NCBI RefSeq assembly: GCF_002104765.1
Contig: NZ_NCXM01000032.1
Span: forward strand, 1-64,000
DNA from: Mycolicibacterium vulneris
Lineage (GTDB): Bacteria; Actinomycetota; Actinomycetes; Mycobacteriales; Mycobacteriaceae
Direction of reading: 5' to 3'
DNA length: 64,000 nucleotides
Shown here: positions 51,020 through 58,684 of the stretch, in pieces
Layout: every line of letters starts with the position of its first letter
How positions within the stretch are numbered: position 1 is the stretch's first letter
Program-made: the position numbers and the translations under genes
Notes under the pieces: model-generated
The model's database searches: none
What the model was told of the DNA's origin: nothing
What the model saw: only the letters and a program-made list of their open reading frames with translations

Positions 51020-51894
51020 GCGGGACCGTCGGCGGGGGGATGGAGCTCGGCCAGCGCCTGCAGATTCTCCAGGTAATGCTGCAGCGAGGTGTGGCGGAAG
51101 GCGGCGCTGACGATGGTCGCGCCGTGAGCCGTCGTCTCGCCCAACAGGTCGCGGGTTCGCTCCGGCTGGGCGATCGGGTCCAAAAATGCCGGAGCGGGCA
51201 GGACGACGTCGAATCCGGGACGAAGGTCGAAGCGGCCCAGCCAATCCCGCGCCTGCTGCAGGCTCACATTGAACGGGGCCCAGCCGTCGGCCAGGGTTGC
51301 GGCGCGGCGCAGTGATCGCGGCGTCCGCCCGCCGATCCAGATGGGCACGTGCTTTTGGACCGCGCGGGGATCGACGACCAGGCCGTCGTACGAATAGAAC
51401 TCGCCGTGGTAGGCCGGTTCGTCGACGGACAGTGACGCGCGCAGCGCCCGCAACGCGTCGTCCCCGCGCGGGCCGCGGTCGTCGAAGGGTGCGCCGATGA
51501 GATCGAATTCTTCCTTGAGGCTGCCGACGCCGACCCCCAGAATCAGCCGCCCGCCGCTGATCTGGTCCAGGGTGCCGTAGCGCTTGGCGATTTCGAGGGG
51601 ATGGTGATAGGCGAGCACCAGCACGTTGGTGGCGAATCGAATTCGTTGGGTGCGGGCCGCCAGGTACCCGAAGGTGGCCAGCGGATCCCAATAGCGGGTG
51701 CCGCGGCGGCCCCGCTCGGCCGCCGGCAGCGCGATGTGTTCGCTGCAGGTCAGGTGGTGGTAGCCGAGCCGGTCTGCGGCCTCGGCGATCTGGGCCAGAT
51801 CCTCGATGGTGGCGGTCTTCTCCCACTCACCGCTGCTTCCGGGGAACATCGTCACCACTGGCGTGGCCACCGAAAGTTTGGCGTGTCCGCTCAT
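51016..51894 (-). CDS. F420-dependent LLM-class oxidoreductase (TIGR03619/Rv2161c-like)
   Basis: 292 residues: DLAQIAEAADRLGYHHLTCSEH, LATFGYLAARTQRIRFATNV, DQISGGRLILGVGVGSLKEEF, HVPIWIGGRTPRSLRRAA and TLADGWAP. F420 binding is inferred from the family. ATG 51894 overlaps the SDR stop in ATGA, and its own stop overlaps the EthD-like gene start. The three genes are thus a tightly coupled unit that probably acts on one substrate. Confidence 0.9.
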   Translation of the reverse strand: MSGHAKLSVATPVVTMFPGSSGEWEKTATIEDLAQIAEAADRLGYHHLTCSEHIALPAAERGRRGTRYWDPLATFGYLAARTQRIRFATNVLVLAYHHPLEIAKRYGTLDQISGGRLILGVGVGSLKEEFDLIGAPFDDRGPRGDDALRALRASLSVDEPAYHGEFYSYDGLVVDPRAVQKHVPIWIGGRTPRSLRRAATLADGWAPFNVSLQQARDWLGRFDLRPGFDVVLPAPAFLDPIAQPERTRDLLGETTAHGATIVSAAFRHTSLQHYLENLQALAELHPPADGPA

Positions 51895-52673
51895 CCCTGC
51901 ATGTACCCTCCGGCATCGACGGGAATCGATTGGCCCGTGATGGTGCGGCTTTCGTCGCTGGCGAGGAACAGCGCCAGATTGGCAATGTCTTCGGCAGAGG
52001 AGATATCTTGCAAAGCAACGCCTTTGAGTTGCTTCTTGCGAACGGTTTCGGCGTCGACGCCTTGCTCGTCCGCGGTGCGTTGCACCCATTTGCGCCACAG
52101 CTCGGTGTCGATGGCCCCGGGCACGATGCAATTGCACCGGATGCCGTGCGGGCCGACCTCGAGCGCGACGGCCTTGGTGAACGCCCGCAGTGATGCCTTC
52201 GCGGTGACGTAGTGGGTTTTGCGGACCATCCCGGTGTAGCTGACGGTGGAGGAGAAGTTCAAGATGACGCCGCGGCGGCGCCCCAGCATCGACTGGTTGA
52301 GCACTTCGCGGGTGCACAGCATCGCGGCGGTGACGTCGATGGCGATGGTGGCGTTCCAGTTGTCCAACGTCTGCTCCCAGATCCAGCGGTCCTGTCCGGG
52401 TGCGGCGGCGTTGTTACACAGGATGTCGACGTGGCCGTACTCGTCGACCGCCCGCGCCACCATGGCCGCAACGTCGTTCTCGTCGGTCACGTCGGCACGC
52501 ATGGCGATGGCGCCGGGACCGGCCGCCTCGGCGGCCACGTGTACCAGCTCTTCACGTCGTGCGGCCAACAAGACCTTGGCGCCTTCGCGGACGAACAGGG
52601 ATCCAAGTACCGGTCCCAGGCCGGTACTGGCCCCAGTGATGATCGCGACCTTGCCGTCGAGCCGGCCGGTCAT
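51891..52673 (-). CDS. Short-chain dehydrogenase/reductase (SDR)
   Basis: 260 residues from ATG 52673. The cofactor site is VAIITGASTGLGPVLG, followed by NNAAAP, the catalytic Ser in FSSTVSYTG, and Tyr/Lys in HYVTAKASL. IPVDAGGYMQG ends the protein. An upstream in-frame ATG at 52697 would add eight residues, but ATG 52673 overlaps a small upstream reading frame in ATGA, in the style of this operon. The substrate is unknown; NAD(H) or mycofactocin use cannot be told. Confidence 0.92.
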   Translation of the reverse strand: MTGRLDGKVAIITGASTGLGPVLGSLFVREGAKVLLAARREELVHVAAEAAGPGAIAMRADVTDENDVAAMVARAVDEYGHVDILCNNAAAPGQDRWIWEQTLDNWNATIAIDVTAAMLCTREVLNQSMLGRRRGVILNFSSTVSYTGMVRKTHYVTAKASLRAFTKAVALEVGPHGIRCNCIVPGAIDTELWRKWVQRTADEQGVDAETVRKKQLKGVALQDISSAEDIANLALFLASDESRTITGQSIPVDAGGYMQG

Positions 52674-52837
52674 AAAGTCGTGTTTGCGGGCACGCATGAT
52701 TCCAGCCGCGCGTGGATTCGTTCGGCGACGGCCAGCCGCCCGGGGTCGAGCATCATGTCATGGCTCATCGAGGTCTCTGCTGCCGTTTCATAGGCGGCCA
52801 AGGCCGCATACTTCCTGTTGCGCGAAACAAATGTCAT
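52670..52837 (-). CDS. Possible 55-residue small protein at the head of the SDR operon
   Basis: ATG 52837 (GGGAG six bases upstream) opens a 55-residue frame: MTFVSRNRKYAALAAYE, then a helical, charged stretch MLDPGRLAVAERIHARLES and a short tail. Its TGA overlaps the SDR start ATG by four bases. It has no recognised family. It could be a real small protein, a leader peptide, or the tail of a decayed gene. Confidence 0.45.
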   Translation of the reverse strand: MTFVSRNRKYAALAAYETAAETSMSHDMMLDPGRLAVAERIHARLESCVPANTTL

Positions 52838-52973
52838 CTTCGGCTCCCGAGACCAGACTCCTGTGTGCGCCGCGTTCCCGGCTTCGCTGCAACGCCGCTG
52901 AGACTAGCCGCTGGCCAGACGTAGAGGGCCGGAATCAGCAAAGCTGCGTGAGCCCTTCCGGGTCATCCTCGTC

Positions 52974-53870
52974 GTGGCGTTTACTGTGTCGGTGGGTGAT
53001 GGTGCGGATCGCGGCGAACGGCGCACGCTGGTGTTGTCCGCCTTTCCGGTCGAAGCCGACGCGGTGCTGTCCCACACTACGCTCGATCCCGATCCGGTGG
53101 TCGTCGCTGACCGTCGACGCTTTTACCTTGGCGCGATAAGTGGCAAGAAGGTGATCGTGGCGATGACCGGCATCGGCCTGACGAACGCCACCGACACCAC
53201 CGAGACCGCCTTCGTCCGCTTCGCTAGTGGGTCCGCCATTACGATTGGTGCGGTGGTCTTTTCGGGCGTCGCCGGCGGGGGCGGCCGCACCAGCATCGCG
53301 GATGTGGCGGTACCGGCGCGGTGGACATTAGACGGCGGCACGAGATTTCATTCGGTCGATCCGGGGATGTTGGCCACCGCCGAGAAGCTCTCCGTCGCAT
53401 TGGGAAACGTTGCGGGGCATATCAAACTGCGGCACCGGCCGCAGGTGTTCGCCGGCGGTGACGGATGCAGCTGGGACAACAACAACGGCGTGGCATTTCC
53501 GTGCATCCCGCACGGCGGCAGCGTATTTGGTTGCCAGCCCCACAGCGTGCCCAGTCGTTCACTTCTGTATTCCGGCAACTTCTTCCGGGCGACGGGCCCC
53601 TGGCTGAGAAGCGCCCTGATCAGCAACCTGAATATCGTATCGACGTCAGACCCGGCCTACGACGCGACGGATATGGAGACTGCGGCCGCGCAGGCCGTTG
53701 TCGACACGCACGGTGTCCCGTTCGTTGGCATCCGGGGCATCACGGACGGGCCCGGCGATCCGCTTCACTTGCCGGGCTTTCCGTTCCAGTTCTTCTGCTA
53801 CAAACGGATCGCGGCGGAGAACGCCGCCCGGGTAACCGCGGCTTTCCTACAGAGCTGGACCGGCCGTTGA
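52974..53870 (+). CDS. Nucleoside phosphorylase-like protein (PNP/MTAN superfamily)
   Basis: 298 residues. LVLSAFPVEADAVLSHT opens the fold. VIVAMTGIGLTNATDTTETAF, VFSGVAGGGGRTSIADVAVP and DATDMETAAAQAVVDTHGVPFVGIRGITDGPGD follow the ribose/purine-site motifs (MET and the catalytic Asp). A middle insert contains several Cys residues and is not seen in classical MTA/SAH nucleosidases. GTG 52974 is the only near start. The preceding codons read hydrophobic, so an exported form is possible. Confidence 0.75.
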   Translation: MAFTVSVGDGADRGERRTLVLSAFPVEADAVLSHTTLDPDPVVVADRRRFYLGAISGKKVIVAMTGIGLTNATDTTETAFVRFASGSAITIGAVVFSGVAGGGGRTSIADVAVPARWTLDGGTRFHSVDPGMLATAEKLSVALGNVAGHIKLRHRPQVFAGGDGCSWDNNNGVAFPCIPHGGSVFGCQPHSVPSRSLLYSGNFFRATGPWLRSALISNLNIVSTSDPAYDATDMETAAAQAVVDTHGVPFVGIRGITDGPGDPLHLPGFPFQFFCYKRIAAENAARVTAAFLQSWTGR

Positions 53871-53873
53871 CCG

Positions 53874-54728
53874 CTACTCGGCACCGCGTTCCACCGGATG
53901 GTCGGGATCCGAGCTCCACTCCGACCACGACCCGGGATACAACGCCGCATCCCGGCCCGTCGCGGCGAGCGCGGCGATCGTGACCGTGGCGGTGACGCCC
54001 GAGCCGCAGTAGGAGCCCACCGCGTCGTGACGCTCGATTGCGCGCTCGGACAACAGTTGTGCCAATGAGTCGTCGTCGAGGAAGGTGCCGTCGGCCGCCA
54101 GGACCGAGGTGCTCGGAAGATTCTTCGCACCGGGAATGTGGCCGGCGACGGGGTCGAGAGGTTCGACGTCGCCGCGGTAGCGTTCCGGTGCGCGCGCATC
54201 GAGCAGCGTCACGGTGTCTTCGGCGACGCGCTCGGCCGTCAGCGTACGGCGACTTCCGGCATATAAATTATGTTGCGGCACAGTCACATTCCCGGGTATT
54301 GGATCCACCGGTCCGGTCTCGAGACCATGCCCCGCCGAGCGCCACGCGGCCAGGCCGCCGTCCAGGATGCGCACGTTGTCCAGTCCGGCCGCGGTCAGCA
54401 CCCACCACGCGCGTGCGGAACCGGCGCGGTTCCAGTCGTCGTACACCACCACCAACGCGTCCTGGCGGATTCCCCAGCCGCGCGCGGCAGTCTCCAGGTT
54501 GCGTCCCGACGGCAGCGGATGACGTCCCTTGCCGGAGACCGTGTGGTCGCTGAGGTCATCGTCGAGTGAGACGTAGACGGCGCCCGGAATGTGCCCGTCC
54601 AGGTAGGCGGGCCGTCCGTCGGGAGCGTCGATTCTCCACCGCACGTCCAGGATGGTGACCGGATCACCAGCGGAGATGATGTCCGCCAGCTCGCTGGCGG
54701 TGATCAGTACCTGATTGCGTGCTCCCAC
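53874..54728 (-). CDS. sseB: Thiosulfate/3-mercaptopyruvate sulfurtransferase (SseB-like)
   Basis: 284 residues in two rhodanese domains. The first, inactive-looking domain has ILDVRWRIDAPDGRPAYLDGHIPGAVYVS. The second has LLDARAPERYRGDVEPLD, AGHIPGAKNLPS, and active-site GSYCGSGVTATVT. CGSGVT is the mercaptopyruvate-type loop, while the family is usually annotated as thiosulfate sulfurtransferase. The length equals M. tuberculosis SseB (284). GTG 54728 has AAGGAGG five bases upstream. Confidence 0.93.
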   Translation of the reverse strand: MGARNQVLITASELADIISAGDPVTILDVRWRIDAPDGRPAYLDGHIPGAVYVSLDDDLSDHTVSGKGRHPLPSGRNLETAARGWGIRQDALVVVYDDWNRAGSARAWWVLTAAGLDNVRILDGGLAAWRSAGHGLETGPVDPIPGNVTVPQHNLYAGSRRTLTAERVAEDTVTLLDARAPERYRGDVEPLDPVAGHIPGAKNLPSTSVLAADGTFLDDDSLAQLLSERAIERHDAVGSYCGSGVTATVTIAALAATGRDAALYPGSWSEWSSDPDHPVERGAE

Positions 54729-54803
54729 CAGATCCTCCTTGTCGGTATCCAGCGAGCCTAGCCAGCGCGGCGAGCAAACCGCCGCCCGCGGCGCTCAATG
54801 CTA

Positions 54804-54840
54804 TCCGACCAATGGTCTGGCATACCGACCACTGGTCGGT
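54804..54840. promoter_or_regulatory. Tandem TetR-type operators and -10 box
   Basis: A perfect palindrome ACCGACCA-C-TGGTCGGT (54824-54840) is preceded by an imperfect copy CCGACCA-A-TGGTCTGG (54805-54820), with centres 20 bp apart. A -10-like TATGCT (54841-54846) follows at once. This places the repressor sites over the -35 and spacer of the membrane protein-TetR operon, so autoregulation is likely. Confidence 0.7.
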
Positions 54841-54870
54841 TATGCTGAGCGGGCAGATGGAGGTGGTGCA

Positions 54871-55347
54871 ATGAGCACTTCACAGCAGTCGCAGATCCGG
54901 ACACGCATGTTCGCCCGCGTGATGGGCCCGTATCTCACCATCGTGCCCACGACAATCGCGATACGCGGCTCGTATATGCAGGCGCTGTTCACCGAGTTCA
55001 AGGCAAATCCGATGTGGCCGTGGCTGTATGGCGCCATCCTCTTGATGGGTGGGCTGTTCATCATTGCTTTTCACCAATACTGGCGCGGACTCGCGGCGAT
55101 CATCGTGTCCGCCGTCGGCTGGTTCTTCCTCATTCGCGGGCTGTTGCTGTTGACCGTTCCCATGGCCTACGACGCCGCCGGCGACGTCATCTACAGCTCG
55201 GGCGCTGTCGCGGCGATATGGGTGTTGTTCATCGGCCTGGCCTTGGCCGGGCTGTACCTGACCTACGTGGGCTGGAAACCGGAACCCCGCGCGCCTGAGA
55301 CTGTGCCGGGAACAACCCAGGACCGCCCTGGTGCCGCGGGTAGTTAA
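54871..55347 (+). CDS. Small membrane protein co-transcribed with a TetR regulator
   Basis: 158 residues with about four helices: VMGPYLTIVPTTIAIRG, WPWLYGAILLMGGLFIIAFHQYW, LAAIIVSAVGWFFLIRGLLLLTV, AAIWVLFIGLALAGLYLTYVGW. GGAGGTG lies just before ATG 54871. The family is unrecognised. The TetR gene begins 17 bases inside its end, so the pair is one operon under the operators upstream. It may respond to whatever ligand the TetR protein senses. Confidence 0.75.
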   Translation: MSTSQQSQIRTRMFARVMGPYLTIVPTTIAIRGSYMQALFTEFKANPMWPWLYGAILLMGGLFIIAFHQYWRGLAAIIVSAVGWFFLIRGLLLLTVPMAYDAAGDVIYSSGAVAAIWVLFIGLALAGLYLTYVGWKPEPRAPETVPGTTQDRPGAAGS

Positions 55348-56029
55348 GCACCCCGATATCCGCCGGGCGGAGCTGCTGGAAAGAGCGACCGGGTTATTTC
55401 TGCGGCGTGGCTATGACAACGTCAGCCTGAACGATTTGATCGCCGATGCCGGTGTCTCCAAAGGCGCTTTCTATCACTGGTTTCCGTCGAAGGACGCGCT
55501 GATAGCCGCCCTGGCCGAACGCAGTGCGCGAGCGGCGTTCAGCGTCATCGAGGAGGCCGTCGCCGCTTGCGACGGGAATGCGCTGGCTCGCCTCAATGCG
55601 TTGCTGCAAGCCGGTTTTGACGCCAAGATGAAGATGGGCGTCCCCGAGCAGCTGGCCGCCATGGTCGCATTGCTGCGTCCCGACAATGCCCATCTGTACG
55701 CACGAATACTGGCCGCGGATGAGGCGTTGTCCTTGCCTCTGTTGACGTGCCTGATCTCCGACGGAGTCGCCGACGGCGTCTTCGTCACCTTTGACCCCGA
55801 AGGGGTCGCCGACATGATCTATGGACTCGCCGCGCGCACGAACTCGATCGTCCTCGAGGTGCTCGAGGCGAGCGACGATGCCGCGCGAGCACGGGCGATC
55901 GACGCTCTCGCAACGCGTTTCAGACTGCACGGGATAGCCGTCGACCGCATACTGGGCCTACCGGACGGAAGCGTCACCACGCTGACGCGTGCACAGGTCG
56001 AAGCGATGGTCGGGGCGTCGGGTGGATAG
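55331..56029 (+). CDS. TetR-family regulator of the membrane-protein operon
   Basis: 232 residues. The HTH reads RRAELLERATGLFLRRGYDNVSL, NDLIADAGVSKGAFYHWF, PSKDALIAALAERSARAAF. The ligand-binding half contains LQAGFDAKMKMGVPEQLAAMV and MIYGLAARTNSIVLEVLEA. GTG 55331 overlaps the membrane-protein gene by 17 bases. The sites at 54804-54840 are its probable targets. Confidence 0.9.
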   Translation: MPRVVKHPDIRRAELLERATGLFLRRGYDNVSLNDLIADAGVSKGAFYHWFPSKDALIAALAERSARAAFSVIEEAVAACDGNALARLNALLQAGFDAKMKMGVPEQLAAMVALLRPDNAHLYARILAADEALSLPLLTCLISDGVADGVFVTFDPEGVADMIYGLAARTNSIVLEVLEASDDAARARAIDALATRFRLHGIAVDRILGLPDGSVTTLTRAQVEAMVGASGG

Positions 56030-56037
56030 GAATTGGG

Positions 56038-57156
56038 CTATGCGCTTTCCTGGGCAGTTCCCAACGACGCGAGCATGCCCGCCGCCGCCCGTTCCCAGGT
56101 GAAGTCCTCGGCGCGGCGTCGTGCAGAGCTGCGACGGTGTTGTTCGGGCCGGTCGACGATTGTGCCGACCGCCCAAGCCATGGCGAATGGGTCGTTGTCG
56201 GCCAAGGCGCCGCTGTCCGGGGTGACGATCTCGGTAAGCGCCGACGTGCGCGACACGACGGCCGGTGTTCCGCACGCCAGCGATTCCAGCGCGGCCAGCC
56301 CGAATGTCTCGTGCGGTCCCGGGGCCAGCGTCACGTCCGCCGTGGCCAGCAATCCCGCGACGGTATGCCGGTCATTGACGAAGCCGGTGAAGTCGATCGG
56401 CAGGCGGGAGGCCTGTCTCTCCAGCTTCGCCCGCATCGGTCCCTCGCCCACCACGACCAACCGAGCGTCGACACCGGCATGACACAGTGCGCCTAGTGCG
56501 TCGATACTGCGGTCGACGCGCTTTTCGACCGACAGGCGGCCGCAGTGAACCAGCAGCATTTGTTGCGGCGCGGCCCACCGCTCGCGCACCAGAGGGGAGT
56601 GCCGGCGCGGGTGAAACGTCTGCAGGTCCACACCGAGTGGAACGGTGACGGTGTTTTGGGCACCGATCCGGTCGAATTCCTCGCGCGCGAAACCGGTCGT
56701 ACACACCACGGTGTCATAGTTGGCAGCCGTGCGCCTGTTGGCGACGTCGGCGAACTTCTGCGCGGGACGGCGCGGAAGTATCTGTCCCACAAGGCGATCC
56801 AGCCGCTCATGGGATATCATCACGGTCCGAGCGCCGTATTCGCGGCCCCAAGGCCCCAGCGACCTCAGCGTCAGCCGATCAGAGACCTCCAACGCGTCGG
56901 GCTGCAGCGCTTCCAGTAGCGTTTTGACGGGTCCTGGCATCACCGCGCGGTAACCACCGGTGAAAGGAATCATTCTAGCGGGCAAGGTGATTCGCACCAC
57001 CCCTGTGGGCAGCTGAGTATGTTCCGCACAGCGGCCCGGGACGATCAAGAAGACCTCGTGCCCACTGGCGCAATATTCCGCGCCCAGCCGGTCGATCGCG
57101 GTGCGAAGGCCGCCGGAGCGAGGGCCATAGAAATTGGCGACCTGTACAACGCGCAT
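56038..57156 (-). CDS. Glycosyltransferase family 4 (mannosyl/glucosyl-type)
   Basis: 372 residues from ATG 57156. The first Rossmann domain begins MRVVQVANFYGPRSGGLRTA (Gly loop for the sugar acceptor). The second contains LVHCGRLSVEKRVDRSIDAL, VVVGEGPMRAKLERQA, and LAPGPHETFGLAALESLACG, the GT4 E-x7-E nucleotide-sugar motif. GT4 enzymes of mycobacteria mannosylate phosphatidyl-inositol or build lipoglycans. Donor and acceptor are not known here. It is convergent with the TetR operon. Confidence 0.88.
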   Translation of the reverse strand: MRVVQVANFYGPRSGGLRTAIDRLGAEYCASGHEVFLIVPGRCAEHTQLPTGVVRITLPARMIPFTGGYRAVMPGPVKTLLEALQPDALEVSDRLTLRSLGPWGREYGARTVMISHERLDRLVGQILPRRPAQKFADVANRRTAANYDTVVCTTGFAREEFDRIGAQNTVTVPLGVDLQTFHPRRHSPLVRERWAAPQQMLLVHCGRLSVEKRVDRSIDALGALCHAGVDARLVVVGEGPMRAKLERQASRLPIDFTGFVNDRHTVAGLLATADVTLAPGPHETFGLAALESLACGTPAVVSRTSALTEIVTPDSGALADNDPFAMAWAVGTIVDRPEQHRRSSARRRAEDFTWERAAAGMLASLGTAQESA

Positions 57157-57245
57157 AACGTGAGGACACGCGGTGCGCGTGTGCACTCATCAATGCTGAA
57201 CCGACGCGTGCCTGAACTCTCTGTGAACTTCGCTTCCGGGCGCCG

Positions 57246-57482
57246 CTATTCGCCGGTCGGCAGTCCGAACCAGCGCTGCAGCGCCGCGGCGGGCCGGTCG
57301 GCCATGCTCGCGCTGACGGTGTCGACACGATCGGCCCAGCCACGCGCCGCGTCCTGAGTGTGCCCTGCGGGTGTCGAGTGTGCAATCACGGCGGCGACAC
57401 GCCGGGCGGGGCCGCCCAGGATGCACACTCGATGCGAAGCCGTCGCTGAGGCCAAAGCCCCTAGCGCGTGCCCCAATCCCAC
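57246..57482 (-). CDS. Possible small protein overlapping the ATPase 3' end
   Basis: 78 residues from GTG 57482, in another frame, overlapping the last 22 bases of the ATPase gene and reading on to TAG at 57246. LGALASATASHRVCILGGPARRVAAVIAHSTP and WADRVDTVSASMADRPAAALQRWFGLPTGE look protein-like: balanced, with a beta-alpha start. No family is recognised. The overlap suggests translational coupling with the ATPase. Confidence 0.45.
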   Translation of the reverse strand: MGLGHALGALASATASHRVCILGGPARRVAAVIAHSTPAGHTQDAARGWADRVDTVSASMADRPAAALQRWFGLPTGE

Positions 57483-58651
57483 CGGGGCATCGTCGTCAAA
57501 GTCTGGCCGCTGATGCGTGTTTCGCCCCAGTCCTTGTACAGCTCGATCTCGATGGCCCGGCCGTCGGCGGCGTCGTGCATATCCGCCAGCGGCGTCGTGT
57601 TCAGGAATTCCAGCAGCGAGCGGGAGTGGGTGACCACCACGACCTGCGTCCGAGCGGCGGTGGTGCGGATCAGCGATGCCAGCGGGGCCACCAGGTCGGG
57701 GTTCAGCGAGGTCTCCGGTTCGTTGAGCACCATCAGCGACGGTGGTTGCGGGCTCAGCAGTGCGGCGGCCCACAGCAGGAAACGCAATGTGCCATCGGAT
57801 AACTCGGCGGCGCGCAATGCGCGCAGCATGCCGCGCTGGCGCAGCTGGAGGTCGAACAGGCCGTCGTGGATGGCCACGGAAACGGTGGCGCCGTCGAACG
57901 CCTCGGCGACGGCCCGGTTCAGGTCGTCGAACCCCGACTCGAGGATCGTCTGGATCGCAGCCGCCAGGTCGCTGCCGTCGTCGGAGAGCATCGGGGTGCG
58001 GGTGCCCACCTGGGGGCGCCGCGCGGGTGCGCCGGCGTCGACCCGGAAGCCGTCGTAGAACCGCCAGCCGCGCAACCGTTCTCGCACGGCCGCCAACTCG
58101 GGAAACGCGTGCGGGTGGGCGTATTCGGCGAGCACGCTGTGGTAGGAGGGCAGGGCTCGGGACAACTCGTCGAAGCCGCTGCCGGAGTCCGCGCTGGCCT
58201 CGGCGAACACCCGCGACCGTCGCACCAGCGTCGAACTGGGCCGCAGCACGGGGCCGGCGAACAACACTTCTCGTTTGATCTCCGGGTCCCGGGCGAACAC
58301 CGACTTTCCGGCTGACTGCGGGATGCCCAGATCTATCAGGTAGCCGAAATCGTCTGCGGCAAAGCCCAATTCGAGTGATACGGGGCGGGTGCGCACGGTG
58401 CCCTCGGTCTTACCGGTGCGTCGGGTGCCGGCCAGCTGCTCGGGACCGGCCCACAGCACCGATTGCAGCCCGCCCTCGCGGGCCAGTGACCCGATGACCT
58501 CGCCGCGGCCGCAGTCGGCCAGCAGGCGCAGCGCGCGATAGAGCGAGGATTTGCCGGCGCCGTTGGCGCCGGTGATCACCGACAGACGACCCAGCGGCAG
58601 GATCACCTCGCGCAGCGAGCGATACCCGCGGATCGCGACGGTGTGCAGCAT
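57461..58651 (-). CDS. AAA_21-type predicted ATPase (RecF/SMC-like)
   Basis: 396 residues from ATG 58651; GTG 58675 is possible but lies upstream of an inverted repeat. Walker A is ITGANGAGKSSLYRAL near residue 34. A long middle part follows, then the ABC-like signature SDGTLRFLLWAAAL, Walker B LMVLNEPETSLNPDLVAPL and VVVVTHSRSLLEFL with the switch His. Such stand-alone ATPases occur in DNA-repair or defence contexts; none is evident beside it. It is downstream of and codirectional with the NhaP antiporter. Confidence 0.85.
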   Translation of the reverse strand: MLHTVAIRGYRSLREVILPLGRLSVITGANGAGKSSLYRALRLLADCGRGEVIGSLAREGGLQSVLWAGPEQLAGTRRTGKTEGTVRTRPVSLELGFAADDFGYLIDLGIPQSAGKSVFARDPEIKREVLFAGPVLRPSSTLVRRSRVFAEASADSGSGFDELSRALPSYHSVLAEYAHPHAFPELAAVRERLRGWRFYDGFRVDAGAPARRPQVGTRTPMLSDDGSDLAAAIQTILESGFDDLNRAVAEAFDGATVSVAIHDGLFDLQLRQRGMLRALRAAELSDGTLRFLLWAAALLSPQPPSLMVLNEPETSLNPDLVAPLASLIRTTAARTQVVVVTHSRSLLEFLNTTPLADMHDAADGRAIEIELYKDWGETRISGQTLTTMPRWDWGTR

Positions 58652-58653
58652 GG

Positions 58654-58673
58654 GGCCGACTGTACGGTCGGCC
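58654..58673. promoter_or_regulatory. Inverted repeat upstream of the ATPase start
   Basis: GGCCGAC (58654-58660) and GTCGGCC (58667-58673) form a perfect 7-bp inverted repeat with a six-base loop. It is just before ATG 58651, in the 33-base gap after the antiporter gene. It may be a weak attenuator or operator, or chance. Confidence 0.3.
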
Positions 58674-58684
58674 ACCGACGGGCC

